Shown here in pieces: positions 1 to 12,000 of a stretch of DNA of 55,425 bases; within the stretch, counting starts at the first letter, position 1; each line of letters opens with the position of its first letter. Below the pieces are notes generated by a model. It was not told where the DNA came from. It was given only the letters and a program-made list of their open reading frames with translations, and searched no databases. Source of the DNA: Actinocrinis puniceicyclus (lineage in GTDB: Bacteria > Actinomycetota > Actinomycetes > Streptomycetales > Catenulisporaceae); contig NZ_JAGSXH010000032.1 of NCBI RefSeq assembly GCF_018283645.1, positions 1-55,425 on the forward strand, given 5' to 3'. The position numbers and the translations under genes were made by a program.

Positions 1-3000
1 GGGTTTGACCGTGCCGGGGGTCCAGTCCACGTGCGGGCTGGGCGCGTCCAGGTGCAGGTTCCCCGGCAGCGCGCCGTGGCTGATCGCCTGCACCATCTTG
101 ATGACCCCGGCGACACCGGCCGCGGCCTGCGTGTGGCCGATGTTCGACTTGATGGCCCCGATCCACAGCGGGTTCTCGGTGCTGCGATCCGGGCCGAAGA
201 CCGCATGCAGCGCCTGCGCCTCGATCGGGTCGCCGAGCGCGGTCCCGGTGCCGTGCGCCTCGACCGCGTCGACCTCAGCCGGCCGCAGACCCGCCGAAGC
301 CAGCGCCTGGCGGATCACCCGCTGCTGCGCCAGGCCGTTCGGCGCCGTCAGACCGTTGCTCGCACCGTCCTGATTCACCGCCGAACCACGCACCACCGCC
401 AGAACCCGGTGACCGTTGCGCCGGGCGTCGGAAAGACGCTCGACCAGCAGCAGTCCGACACCCTCACCCCAGCCGGTGCCGTCGGCCGCCGCCGCGAACG
501 GCTTGCAACGCCCGTCCGGGGCCAGACCGCGCTGGCGGGAGAACTCGACGAAAAGCGTCGGAGTCGCCATCACCGTGGCGCCACCCACCAGAGCCAGACC
601 GCACTCGCCCGAACGCAGCGCCTGCGCCGCCAAGTGCAGCGCCACCAGCGACGACGAACAGGCCGTGTCCACCGTGACCGCCGGGCCCTCAAAACCGAAG
701 CTGTAGGCGATACGGCCCGACGCCACCGAAGGCGCGCTGCCGGTGCTGATGTAACCCTCGAATTCCTTCGGCGCATTGTTGAGCAGACGCGACCCGTAGT
801 CGTCGTACATCACGCCGACGAACACCCCGGTGGCCGACCCGCGCAGCGTCTCGGGATCGATCCCGGCGTCCTCCAGCGTCTCCCACGCGGTCTGCAACAG
901 CAGCCGCTGCTGCGGATCGATCGCCAGCGCCTCCCGCGGCGAGATCCCGAAGAACCCGGCGTCGAAACCAGCCGCGTCGTGCAGGAACCCGCCCTCGCGC
1001 GCGTAGGACGTGCCGGGCTGCTCGGGATCCGCGCTGAACAAGCCGTCAAGATCCCAGCCGCGGTCCGACGGGAATGCGGACACTGCGTCTCGACCCGAAG
1101 CGACCAGCTCCCACAGGTCCTCGGCGCAACGCACACCGCCCGGATACCGGCATCCCATCCCGATGATCGCGATCAGGTCCCGGCCCTCGCGATCGCCGCC
1201 ATCAGACGCCTGATCGCCGCGGACCCGGGCCGCACTCGCAGCCGGCGTTGTCGAGGTGCCGCCGCTGAGTTCTTCGACCACGTACCGAGCCAGCGCCTCG
1301 GGCGTCGGGTGATCGAAGACCAGCGTCGCCGGCAGGCGCAGGCCGGTCACCGAGTTCAGCCGGTTACGCAACTCCACAGCGGTCAGCGAATCGAATCCGA
1401 ACTCCCGGAACGCACGCCGCGTCTCGATCGCCGTCACGTCATGCCCGACCACCGCAGCAGCCTGAGAGCGCACGAGGTCGATCGCCGCCTCGATCCGCTC
1501 GGCCTGCGTCATCCCCGCCAGGCGGTGCTTGAGCGACGCGCCCCGGCCGCCCTGCTTCGCACGCCGTGCCGATGCCGGGACCAGGTTGCGCAGCATCGGC
1601 CGCAGCGTCCCCTCGGCAGCCAGCCCCCGCAGCACTGCTCTGTCCAGCGCGGCGCCGATCAACGCCCGGCCTCCGGATCCGGATTGGAGCCCCGCATCGA
1701 ACAGCGCCATGCCCAGTTCGTCGGGCATCGGCCGCAGCCCCTCACGGGCCAGTCGAGCGAAGTCGCTGCGCGCGAGCCCGCCGGTCAGTCCCGAACTGCG
1801 CTCCCACAGGCCCCAGGCCAGCGACACCGCCGGAAGCCCGGCCGCGCGCCGGTACCCGGCCAGAGCGTCAAGGAACTGATTGGCTGCCGCGTAGTTCGCC
1901 TGTCCCGCGGTGCCGAGCACACCTGCGAGCGACGAGTACACGACGAACGCGGTCAGATCGAGACCGCTGGTGAGCTCGTGCAGGTTCCATGCCGCATCCA
2001 CCTTGGGCCGCAGAACACGGTCGAGTTGCGGCGCGGTGAGGGCGGTGACGGTCGCGTCGTCGAGGACGCCGGCCGTGTGGACCACGCCGGTCAGCGGATG
2101 CTCGGCCGGGATACTCGCCAGCAGCGCGACCAGCGCCGGGCGATCGGCGGCGTCGCAGGCCGCGACGCGGACCGACGCGCCCGACTCGGTGAGATCGAGA
2201 GCCAGGTCGGCGGCGCCCGGCGCGTCCATCCCGCGCCGCGACGCCAGAATCAGATGACGAACTCCGTGCGCCGCGACCAGATGCCGCGCCGCCAGGGCGC
2301 CGAGCGTGCCGGTGGCGCCGGTGATCAGAACCGTGCCCGCTGGATCGAATACGACCGGGGCCGCCGGGGCGCTCGCGTCAACGTGCGTGACGCGAGGCGC
2401 GAACGGCCTGCCGCCGCGCACCGCGACCTGCGGCTGTGCGCAAGCCAAGGCGGTCCGCACAGCGTCCGCGCTCGGCGCCGCGTCGAGATCGAGCAGCACG
2501 AACCGGCCCGGATTCTCGGTCTGGGCGCTACGCACCAGCCCCCACACCGCGGCACCGGCCAGATCCACGTCCACGGCTGCTTCGGCCGCCGGGTCAACCG
2601 CCGCATCGGCCGTCGTGTCCGCTGCTGCGGGTGTCGCAGTGGACTGGGAAACTGCCATGCTCTCGCCGTCGTCGACTTCGACGGCGTCCCGCGTCAGCAC
2701 CACCAGCCGGGTCTCGTCGAAGCGGTTGTCCCCGAGCATGTCCCGCACCGGCGCGAGCACGTCGCTCAGTGCGGTGCGCACCCGCGCCGGAACGCCGCCG
2801 GACGGCTCCGGCCGCGTCGCGAAGCAGGACACGATGACGACCGCCGGCGCCGCGTCGCCAGCGGCCACCGCGGCCTTCAACGCGGCGAAGTCCGTGAACA
2901 CCCGCGCCTGTGCCTGCTCGGCCAGCGCCGCGCACTGCTCGCCGTCGCGCGCCAGAACCGCCCAGCGTTCCACGCGTGCAGCACTATCGCCCGCGTTACC

Positions 3001-6000
3001 TGTGTCGCCCGCATCGCCCGCGTTACCTGTGTCGGCCGCGTTACCTGCGTCGTTCGGCTCCTCGACGGCGACCCACCCGAGCCGCAGCAGCGCCTCCCGC
3101 CCGGCCCGATCCGGCGAGCGCAACTGCTCGACCGCGATCGGCCGCACCGCCAGCGACCGCACCGACACCACCGGCCGGCCCGCCTCGTCCGTCAGCGCCA
3201 GGCGCAGCGCACCGCCCGCGAGCCCGGACATCTCGACGCGCACCGCATCGACCCCCCGCGCGTGCCGGACCACACCGCCCCAGGAGAAAGGCAGCCGCAC
3301 CAGGCCCGTGGCGTCGCCGGACGAGGCGAGCAGCAGCGGATGCAGCGCGGCGTCCAGCAGCGCCGGGTGCACGCCAAAGCCGGAGGCGTCCGCGTCCTGC
3401 GGGAGCCGGACCTCGGCGAACAGCGTGTCGCCCGCGCGCCAGGCCGCCGTCACGCCCTGGAACATCGGCCCGTACTCGTATCCGCGGTCGGCCAGAACGT
3501 CGTAGAGGTCTTCCACGCCCAGCGCGACGGCCTCGCGCGGCGGCCAATGCTCCGCCGCGACCGCACCGGCCACCGCGTCATCATCGTTCTCTGCGATGCC
3601 AATGGTGCCCGTGGCGTGCCGGATCCAGTCGCTCTCGCCTTCCCCGGCTCGCGCGTGCACGGACACCGAGCGCCGGCCCGTTTCGTCCTCGGGGCCGACG
3701 AGAACCTGGACCCGGACTTCGCCCTGCTCCCCGGACGGGTCCGGCAGGATCAGCGGCGTGTGCAGCGTCAGTTCGTCCACCTCGTCGCACCCGACGCGTT
3801 CGGCGGCCTCCAAAGCCAGGTCCAGGAATGCCGTACCGGGCAGCAGCACGCAGCCCGCCACCGCGTGATCGGCCAGCCACGGCAGCGCCTGCCGGGAGAG
3901 CCGGCCGGTCAACACGACCCGCTGCCCGTCCGCCAGGTCCACCAGCGCGTCGAGCACGCCATGCGCCACCGGCTCCAGACCGAGATCCGCCGCGTTCGCC
4001 GTCGGGGCCGCGTCCAGCCAGTACGAACGGTGCTGGAACGGGTACGTGGGCAGATCGATGCGGCGTCCGCCCGGCAGCAGCGCGGTCCAGTCCACCGGCC
4101 GACCGTTCACGTGCAGCGCGGCCACCGCGCTCAGGAACCGGCGCCGATCATCCCCCCGCCGCCGCAGCGTGCCGGTGACTACCGCGTCCCGCACCGTCTC
4201 CTCGATGCTCGGCACCAGGATCGGATGCGGGCTGGCCTCAACGAACGTGCCGAAGCCGTCCGCCTGAAGCGCGCGCACCGTCTGCTCGAACAGCACGGTC
4301 TCGCGCAGGTTCTCATACCAGTACTGCGGCGTGAGCGTCGCGGTGTCGACAGGCGCGGCGCGCACCGTCGAGTAGAAGGCGATCTCGGCTGTGCGCGGCT
4401 CGATGCCCGCCAGCTGCTGCATCAGTTCCTCGCGCAGGGCCTCGACGTGGCGCGAGTGCGAGGCGTACTCCACCGCGATCCGCCGTGCCCTGATTCCCTC
4501 CTGCTTCACCGCCGCGAGCAGTTCGTCCAGGGCGTCGCGGTCCCCGGAGACGACGCTCGCCGCCGGACTGTTGACGGTGGCGACGCTCAGCCGGCCGTCC
4601 CAGGCTTCCAGCCGCCGCCGCGTCTCGTCTGCCGGCAGCGCCACCGAGACCATGCCGCCGGCTCCCGCCAGCCGGCCGAGCAGCCGGCTGCGCAGCGCCA
4701 CGATCCGCGCGGCATCGTCCAGCGACAGCGCGCCGGCCACGCACGCCGCCGCGATCTCGCCCTGCGAGTGCCCGATGACCGCGTCCGGCCGGACACCGGC
4801 CGACTCCCACAGCCGCGCCAGCGACACCATCACCGCGAACAGGACCGGCTGCACGACGTCGTCCCGGTCGAACCCGGGAGCCCCGGGCTCCTGCCGCAGG
4901 ACGCCGAGCAGCGACCAGTCGATGTGCGGAGCCAGAGCCGCGGCGCAGGCCTCGATCCGCTCGGCGAACACCGGGCAGGTGTCCAGCAGCCCGACGGCCA
5001 TGCCAGGCCACTGCGAACCCTGCCCGGGGAAGACGAACGCGGTCCGGCCGCCGTCGCCCGCGACCGCGGCCACGACGTCGGCCGAAGGCTCCCCGGCGCA
5101 CAGCGCCCGCAACGCGCCGCTGAACTCGTCCCGGGACTGCGCGACGAGCACGGCGCGGCGGTCGAACACCGAACGGGTCGTCGCCAGCGAATAGCCGATG
5201 TCAGCCAGCGCGACCCGCGGATCCGCGGCCACCGCGGCAAGTCGCGCGGCCTGCGCCTGGAGGGCGGTCTCGGACTTGGCCGAGATGACCCAGGGCATGG
5301 CGATCCCCGGCCCGCCGGCATCCCACGGCGTGTCAGAGCTCTGGCCATGAGCCGTGTCAGGGCTCTCCATCTGCTCGGCGCCGCGCGCGGCGACCGGCTC
5401 GGCGCCGGGCGCCTGCTCCACGATGACGTGCGCGTTCGTTCCGGAGATCCCGAACGAGGAGACCCCGGCGCGGCGCGGGTGGCCGTTCGCCTCCCACGGC
5501 ACCGCCTCGGTCAGCAGCCGCACACTCCCCTCGGACCAGTCGACGTGCGGCGTCGGCTCGGCGGCGTGCAGCGTCGCCGGAAGCAGCCCGTTGCGCAGCG
5601 CCATCACCATCTTGATGACACCCGCGACGCCGGCCGCCGCCTGGGTGTGCCCGATGTTCGACTTCAGCGATCCCAGCCACAGCGGGCGCTCGCCGGCGTG
5701 CCCGGGGCCGTAGGCGGCGATCAGCGCCTGCGCCTCGATCGGATCGCCGAGCGTGGTGCCGGTGCCGTGTGCCTCGACCGCGTCGACGTCGCACGGTTCC
5801 AGTCCCGCCGAGGCCAGCGCCTGCCGGATCACCTGCTGCTGCGAGGGCCCGTTCGGCGCGGTCAGCCCGTTGCTCGCGCCGTCCTGATTCACCGCCGAGC
5901 CGCGCACCACCGCCAGCACCGGGTGCCCCTCGCGCAGCGCGTCGGAGAGCCGCTCGACCACGAGCACGCCCGCCCCCTCGCCCCAGCCCGCGCCGTCGGC

Positions 6001-9000
6001 GCCGGCCGAGAAGGACTTGCAGCGGCCGTCGACGGCCAGGCCGCGCTGGCGGCTGAAGGCCACGAAGATCCCCGGCGTGGCCATCACCGTCACGCCCCCG
6101 GTCAGCGCCAGGTCGCATTCGCCGGTGCGTAGCGCCTGGCAGGCCAGGTGCAGCGCGACCAGCGAGGAGGAGCACGCGGTGTCGACGGTGATCGCCGGGC
6201 CCTCCAAGCCCAGCAGGTAGGACAGCCGGCCGGAGGCCACGCTGCCGCGGCTTGAGGTGGCGAAGTAGCCTTCGAGCCCGGCGGAGGGCCGCTCCAGCAG
6301 CCGGTTGCCGTACTCGTCGTACATCACGCCGGCGAACACGCCGGTGCGGCTGCCGCGCAGCGCCGCCGGGTCGATCCCGGCGCGCTCCAGCGCCTCCCAC
6401 GCGGTCTCCAGCAGCAGCCGCTGCTGCGGGTCGGTGGCGAGTGCCTCGCGCGGGCTCATCCCGAAGAACTCGGCGTCGAACCGGTCCGCATCGGTCAGGA
6501 AACCGCCGCTGCGGGTGTAGACCTTGCCCGGCTTGTCAGGGTCCGGATCGTAGAGCCCGGCCAGGTCCCAGCCCCGGTTCGCAGGGAACGGGCCGATCGC
6601 GTCCCCGGCGGCGGCCACGAGCCGCCACAGGTCCTCCGGCGAGGCGACCCCGCCGGGGAAACGGCAGCCCATGCCGACGATCGCGATCGGCTCGTCCTGC
6701 GCGGCGCGGGCGACGGCCGTCACCGGGGCGCGCCCGCCGTCGCGGCCGAGCAGCCGGTCGCGGATGCAGGCGGCCAGTGCGGCGGGGGTCGGGTAGTCGA
6801 ACACGAGCGTGGTCGGCAGCCGCAGACCCGTGGCCGCACCGAGCCGGTCGCGCAGATCGACCGCGGTCAGCGAGTCGAAACCGAGCTCGGTGAACGGGAT
6901 GAGCGGGGCGAGGGTGCGGCCGTCGGCGTGCCCGAGGACGATCGCGACCTCGGACCGGACCAGATCGAGGGTCAGCCGGTCCCGATCCGCCGGGGCAGCC
7001 GCCGCGATGCGCCTGACCCACGCGTTCGAGCCCTGTGTATTCGCACCCTGGGATACTGCCACGGTCGAGGCGGCGGCTCGCCGCGCGGGCGCCTTGACCA
7101 GCGCGCGCAGCATCGGCGGCACCGCGGCGTTCCGGGCGCGGGACCGCAGCGCGGCCGGGTTCAGCAGCGCGGTCACCGTGATCGGCTCGCCGGCGCGGCA
7201 GGCGGCGTCGAAGAGCTCCAGTGCCTGCTCGGCGGTCATCGCCTCCAGACCGGAGCGTGCCATCCGCGCGCGGTCCGCGTCGTCCATGTGGCCGGTCATC
7301 CCGCTCGCGTCCCCCCACAGGCCCCAGGCCAGCGAGGTCGCGGGCAGGCCGAGCGCGTGCCGGTGGCAGGCCAAGGCATCAAGGTACGCATTCGCTGCCG
7401 CGTAGTCGCCCTGCCCGGCGCCGCCGAGGATGCCGACCACCGAGGAGAACAGGACGAATGCGCGCAGCGGGAGGTGCCGGGTCAGCTCGTGCAGGTGCCA
7501 TGCCGCGTCGACCTTCGGCGGCAGCACCCGGTCCAGTTGCCGCGCGGTGAGGGAGGTGATGGTGCCGTCGTCGAGCACACCAGCCGTGTGGATGACCGCT
7601 GTCAGCGGCGCTTCGGCGGGCACGGCGTCGATGAGGGCGGCCAGCGCCTCGCGCCGCGTCACGTCGCAGGACTCGAATCTTATGTGTGCGCCGAGGTGCG
7701 TGAGCTGCGCTGCCAGCGTTGTGGCGCCTTCCGCGTCCGCGCCGCGCCGCGAGGCCATGATCAGGTGCCTGACGCCGTAGCTGGTGACGAGGTGCCTGGC
7801 CAGGATGGCGCCGAGGGTTCCCGCGCCGGTGATCAGGACGGTGCCCTCGGGGCTGAACCTCGGCGCGCCGGTGTCGTCCGCGCCGGTGTCGTCCGCGGCG
7901 GCCGTGTCGGCGGCCCGCGTCGCGAGGCGCGGCACGCGGACGGCGCCGTCACGCAGCGCAAGCTGCGTCTCGCCGGACGCCAGGGCGGCGGCCGGGATCT
8001 GCGGCGCGCCGGACAGTTCGTCGACGTCGAGCAGGATGAAGCTGTCCGGGTTCTCGGTCTGCGCGGTGCGCACCAGACCCCAGATCGCGCCGCCGGCCAG
8101 GTCGGGCACGCCTTCGCCGGGCGTCGTGGCGATCGCACCCCGCGTGACGAGCACGAGCTTCGACTCCGCGAAGCGGTCCTCGGCGAGCCAGCTCTGCACG
8201 ATCCCGAGCGCCCGCGCCGTCGCGGCGCGCACCGCCTCGGGAGAGGCTTCGAGCGGCGAGGAAACGCTGGCATACACGTACCGCGGCGCGGGAGCGTCGC
8301 TGTGGCAGACCTCGTCGACGTCGACGAGGACGGCGGGAGTCGGATCGCCGAGCGCCAAAGCGGTCCAGTCGATGCCCAGCGCGCCCTGCTTCCTGCGCGC
8401 GGCCGACAGCTGCCCGGCGGCGACCGGCCGCAGCGCCAGCGACTCGACCGTGAGCACGGCCGTGCCCTCGGCGTCGACCAGGGCCAGCGACACGGTGTCC
8501 CGGCCGGTGATCCGGGCCCGCAAAGCGGCCGCGCCGGTGGCGTGCAGCCGCACGCCGCTCCACGTGAAGGGCAGCAGCATCGACCCCTCGGCATCGCGGC
8601 CCACGACGGGATGCAGCGCCGCGTCCAGCAGCGCGGGATGAATGCCGAAACGCTCGGCGCCGGGCGCCGGCTCGCCGGCCAGGCCCAGCTCCGCGAACCA
8701 GCCGTCAGAGTCCTGCCACAAGGCCTGCACGCCCTGGAACGCCGGGCCGTAACCGTAGCCCTTCGCGGCGAGGCGGTCGTAGAGCCCGTCGACATCGACC
8801 GCCTCGGCGCCGGCCGGCGGCCACTGCGCGTCGAACGCGGCCTCACCGGCATGGGCGGCGGCACCGGTATCGGCGCCGCCGCCGGCCGCGTTCGTCGGGC
8901 CGAGCAACCCTTCGGCGTTGCGCGTCCACGGGCCCGGGACGTCCGCAGGCCGAGAGTGGAAGGAGGCGGTCCGCCGCCCCGCCTCGTCACCCGCGCCGAC

Positions 9001-12000
9001 ACAGATCTGAAGCTGAACGGCGCCGTCGGCGGGAAGAAGCATGGGCGCGTGGACGGTCAGCTCCTCGACGCCGTCGCACCCGGCGCGGTCGGCGGCCTGG
9101 AGCGCCAGCTCCACGAACCCGGTCCCGGGAAGCAGCACCGTGTCCTCGACGGCATGGTCAGCCAGCCAAGGGTGCGTGCGGACGGAAAGCCGCGCGGTAT
9201 GCACGACAGCCTGCCCGTCGGCGAGCTCCAGCGACGCCCCGAGCAGCGGGTGCGCGGGCGCTTCGAGCCCGGCCGCCGTCACGTCCCCGGACGCCGGGGC
9301 GTCGAGCCAGAACCGCCGCCGCTGGAACGGATACGTCGGCAGGTCGACGGCGGCGGCCGGGTATCCGCCGACCACGCCAGGCCAGTCGACGGCGGTGCCG
9401 TGCACATAGAGCTGCGCGGCGCAGTTCAGAACCGCCTGCCACCCGCCGTCGTCCCGGCGCAGGGTGCCGACGACGACCGGTGCGCGCTGCGCGTCGGCCA
9501 GCGTGTCCTGGAGCGCGCCGCCCAGGATCGGATGCGGGCTGACCTCGACGAAGGCGCCGTGCCCGGCCTCCCACGCGGTCCTGGCGGCCTGGCCGAACAG
9601 CACCGTCTGCCGCAGGTTGCGGTACCAGTACTCGGCGTCCATGACGGCGGTGTCGATGCGGTCGCCGGTGACGGTCGAGAAGAACGCGGTATCGCAGGAC
9701 CGTGGTTCGATGCCCGCCAGTGCTTCGAGGACGTGCTCGCGGATCGCCTCGACATGGGCGCCGTGCGAGGCGTAGTCGACCGCGATTCTGCGTGCCCTGA
9801 TCCGGTCGGCTTCGAAGCGTTCGAGCATCTCGTCGAGCGCGTCGCGGTCCCCGGAGACGACCGTGGCCGCCGGGCCGTTGACGGCCGCGATGCCAAGCCG
9901 TCCGCTCCACGCGGCCAGCCGCCGCGTCACCTCGGCGGCGGGCAGCGCGACCGAGGCCATGGCGCCGATCCCGGTGATCCGCGCGAGCGCCTTGCTGCGC
10001 AGCGCGACCACGCGGGCCGCGTCCGGCAGGCTGAGCGCCCCGGCGACGTACGCCGCCGCGATCTCGCCCTGCGAGTGCCCGATGACGGCGTCCGGGCGCA
10101 CGCCGAGCGAGCGCCAGAGCGCCGCCAGCGAGACCATGACCGCGAACAGCGCCGGCTGGATCACCTCGTCGCGCTCCAGGACGGGTGCGTCCGGCGCGCC
10201 GCGCAGCACGTCGAGCAGCGAGAAGTCCACGTGCGCGGCCAGAGCGTCGGCGCACATCGCGACGTGCCGCGCGAATACCGGCGACTCGTCGAGGAGCTGT
10301 GCCGCCATGCCGGCCCACTGCGAACCCTGGCCGGGGAATACGAACACCGTCTTACCCGGCGGTTGCGCCGTCCCGCGCGCGCCGTACGCCGCGGCCCCGC
10401 CCTCACTCAGCGCCCGAAGACCCGCCTCGAAGTCGCAGGGCTCGGAGCCGACGATCACCGCGCGGTGGTCGAAGGCGGCGCGCGTCGTGGCCAGTGCCCG
10501 GGCGATCGCGTCGACCCGCACGGCGGGCTCGGCCCGGACCAGGCCCAGCAGCCGGTCCGCCGCGGCCGTCAGCGCGGCCTCGTCCTTGGCGGTGAGGATC
10601 CACGGGACGGCGACGGCCGCAGCGGGCGTCGGCGCGGCCGGCAGCGGCGGCTGCTCGGCCTCGTCGAGCTCGACCTGCTCAAGGATCACATGCGCGTTGG
10701 TCCCGGAGATCCCGAACGACGAGACTGCGGCGCGCCGCGCACGCCCGTTCTCCGGCCACGGCACGGCATCCCGCAGCAGCGAGACGGCACCCGCCGACCA
10801 GTCGACGTGCGGCGAGGGCTCGTCGATGCCGAGAGTGCCGGGCAGCAGGCCGGCCCGCAGCGCCATCACCATCTTGATCACGCCGCCGACACCCGCGGCG
10901 GCCTGCGCGTGCCCGATGTTCGACTTCAGCGATCCGAGCCACAGCGGCCGCCCCGGATCGCGCCCGGGGCCGTAGGCGGCGATCAGCGCCTCGGCCTCGA
11001 TCGGGTCGCCGAGCTCGGTCCCGGTGCCGTGCGCCTCCACCGCGTCGACCTCGGCCGGCTCCAGGCCCGCCGACGCCAGCGCATCACGGATGACCCGCTC
11101 CTGCGACGGGCCGTTGGGCGCGGTCAGCCCGTTGCTCGCGCCGTCCTGGTTGACCGCGCTGCCGCGGATCACGGCGAGCACCCGGTGGCCGCGGCGCCTG
11201 GCGTCCGAGAGCCGCTCGACCAGCAGCATGCCCACGCCCTCGGCCCACGCGGTGCCGTCCGCCGCCGCCGCGAACGGCTTGCACCGCCCGTCGGGGGCCA
11301 GCCCGCGCTGGCGGCTGAACTCCACGAACATACCCGGCGTGGCCATCACGCTCGCGCCGCCGGCCAGCGCCAGGTCGCACTCGCCGTACCGCAGCGCCTG
11401 ACAGGCCAGGTGCAGCGCCACCAGCGACGAGGAGCACGCCGTGTCGACGGTGACCGCGGGCCCCTCCAGCCCGAGCGTGTAGGCGATCCGGCCGGAGATG
11501 ACGCTCGTGGTGTGGCCGGTCAGCAGGTATCCCTCGAACCCGTCGGCCGCCTCGTGCAGCCGCGGCCCGTACTCCTGCGCCATGGCGCCCGCGAACACGC
11601 CGGTGCGGGTGCCGCGCAGCGTTCCCGGGTCGATGCCGGCGCGCTCCAGCGACTCCCACGCCGTCTCCAGCAGCAGCCGCTGCTGCGGCTCCATGGCGGC
11701 GGCCTCGCGCGGGCTGATGCCGAAGAACGCGGCGTCGAAACGGTCCGCGTCGTACAGGAAGCCGCCCTCGCGCGCGTACGTGCGCCCCGGCTTGCCCGGC
11801 TCGGGATCGTAGAGCCCGTCCAGATCCCAGCCGCGGTTGGCCGGGAAGGGACCGATGGCGTCGCGGCCCTCGGCCACCAGCCGCCACAACTCCTCCGGCG
11901 TGGCCACCTCGCCGGGGAACCGGCAGGCCATCGCGACGATCGCGATCGGCTCGCCGTCGTGGGCGCCGCGCGAGGCCGCGAGGGGCGCCGGGTCCGGCTC

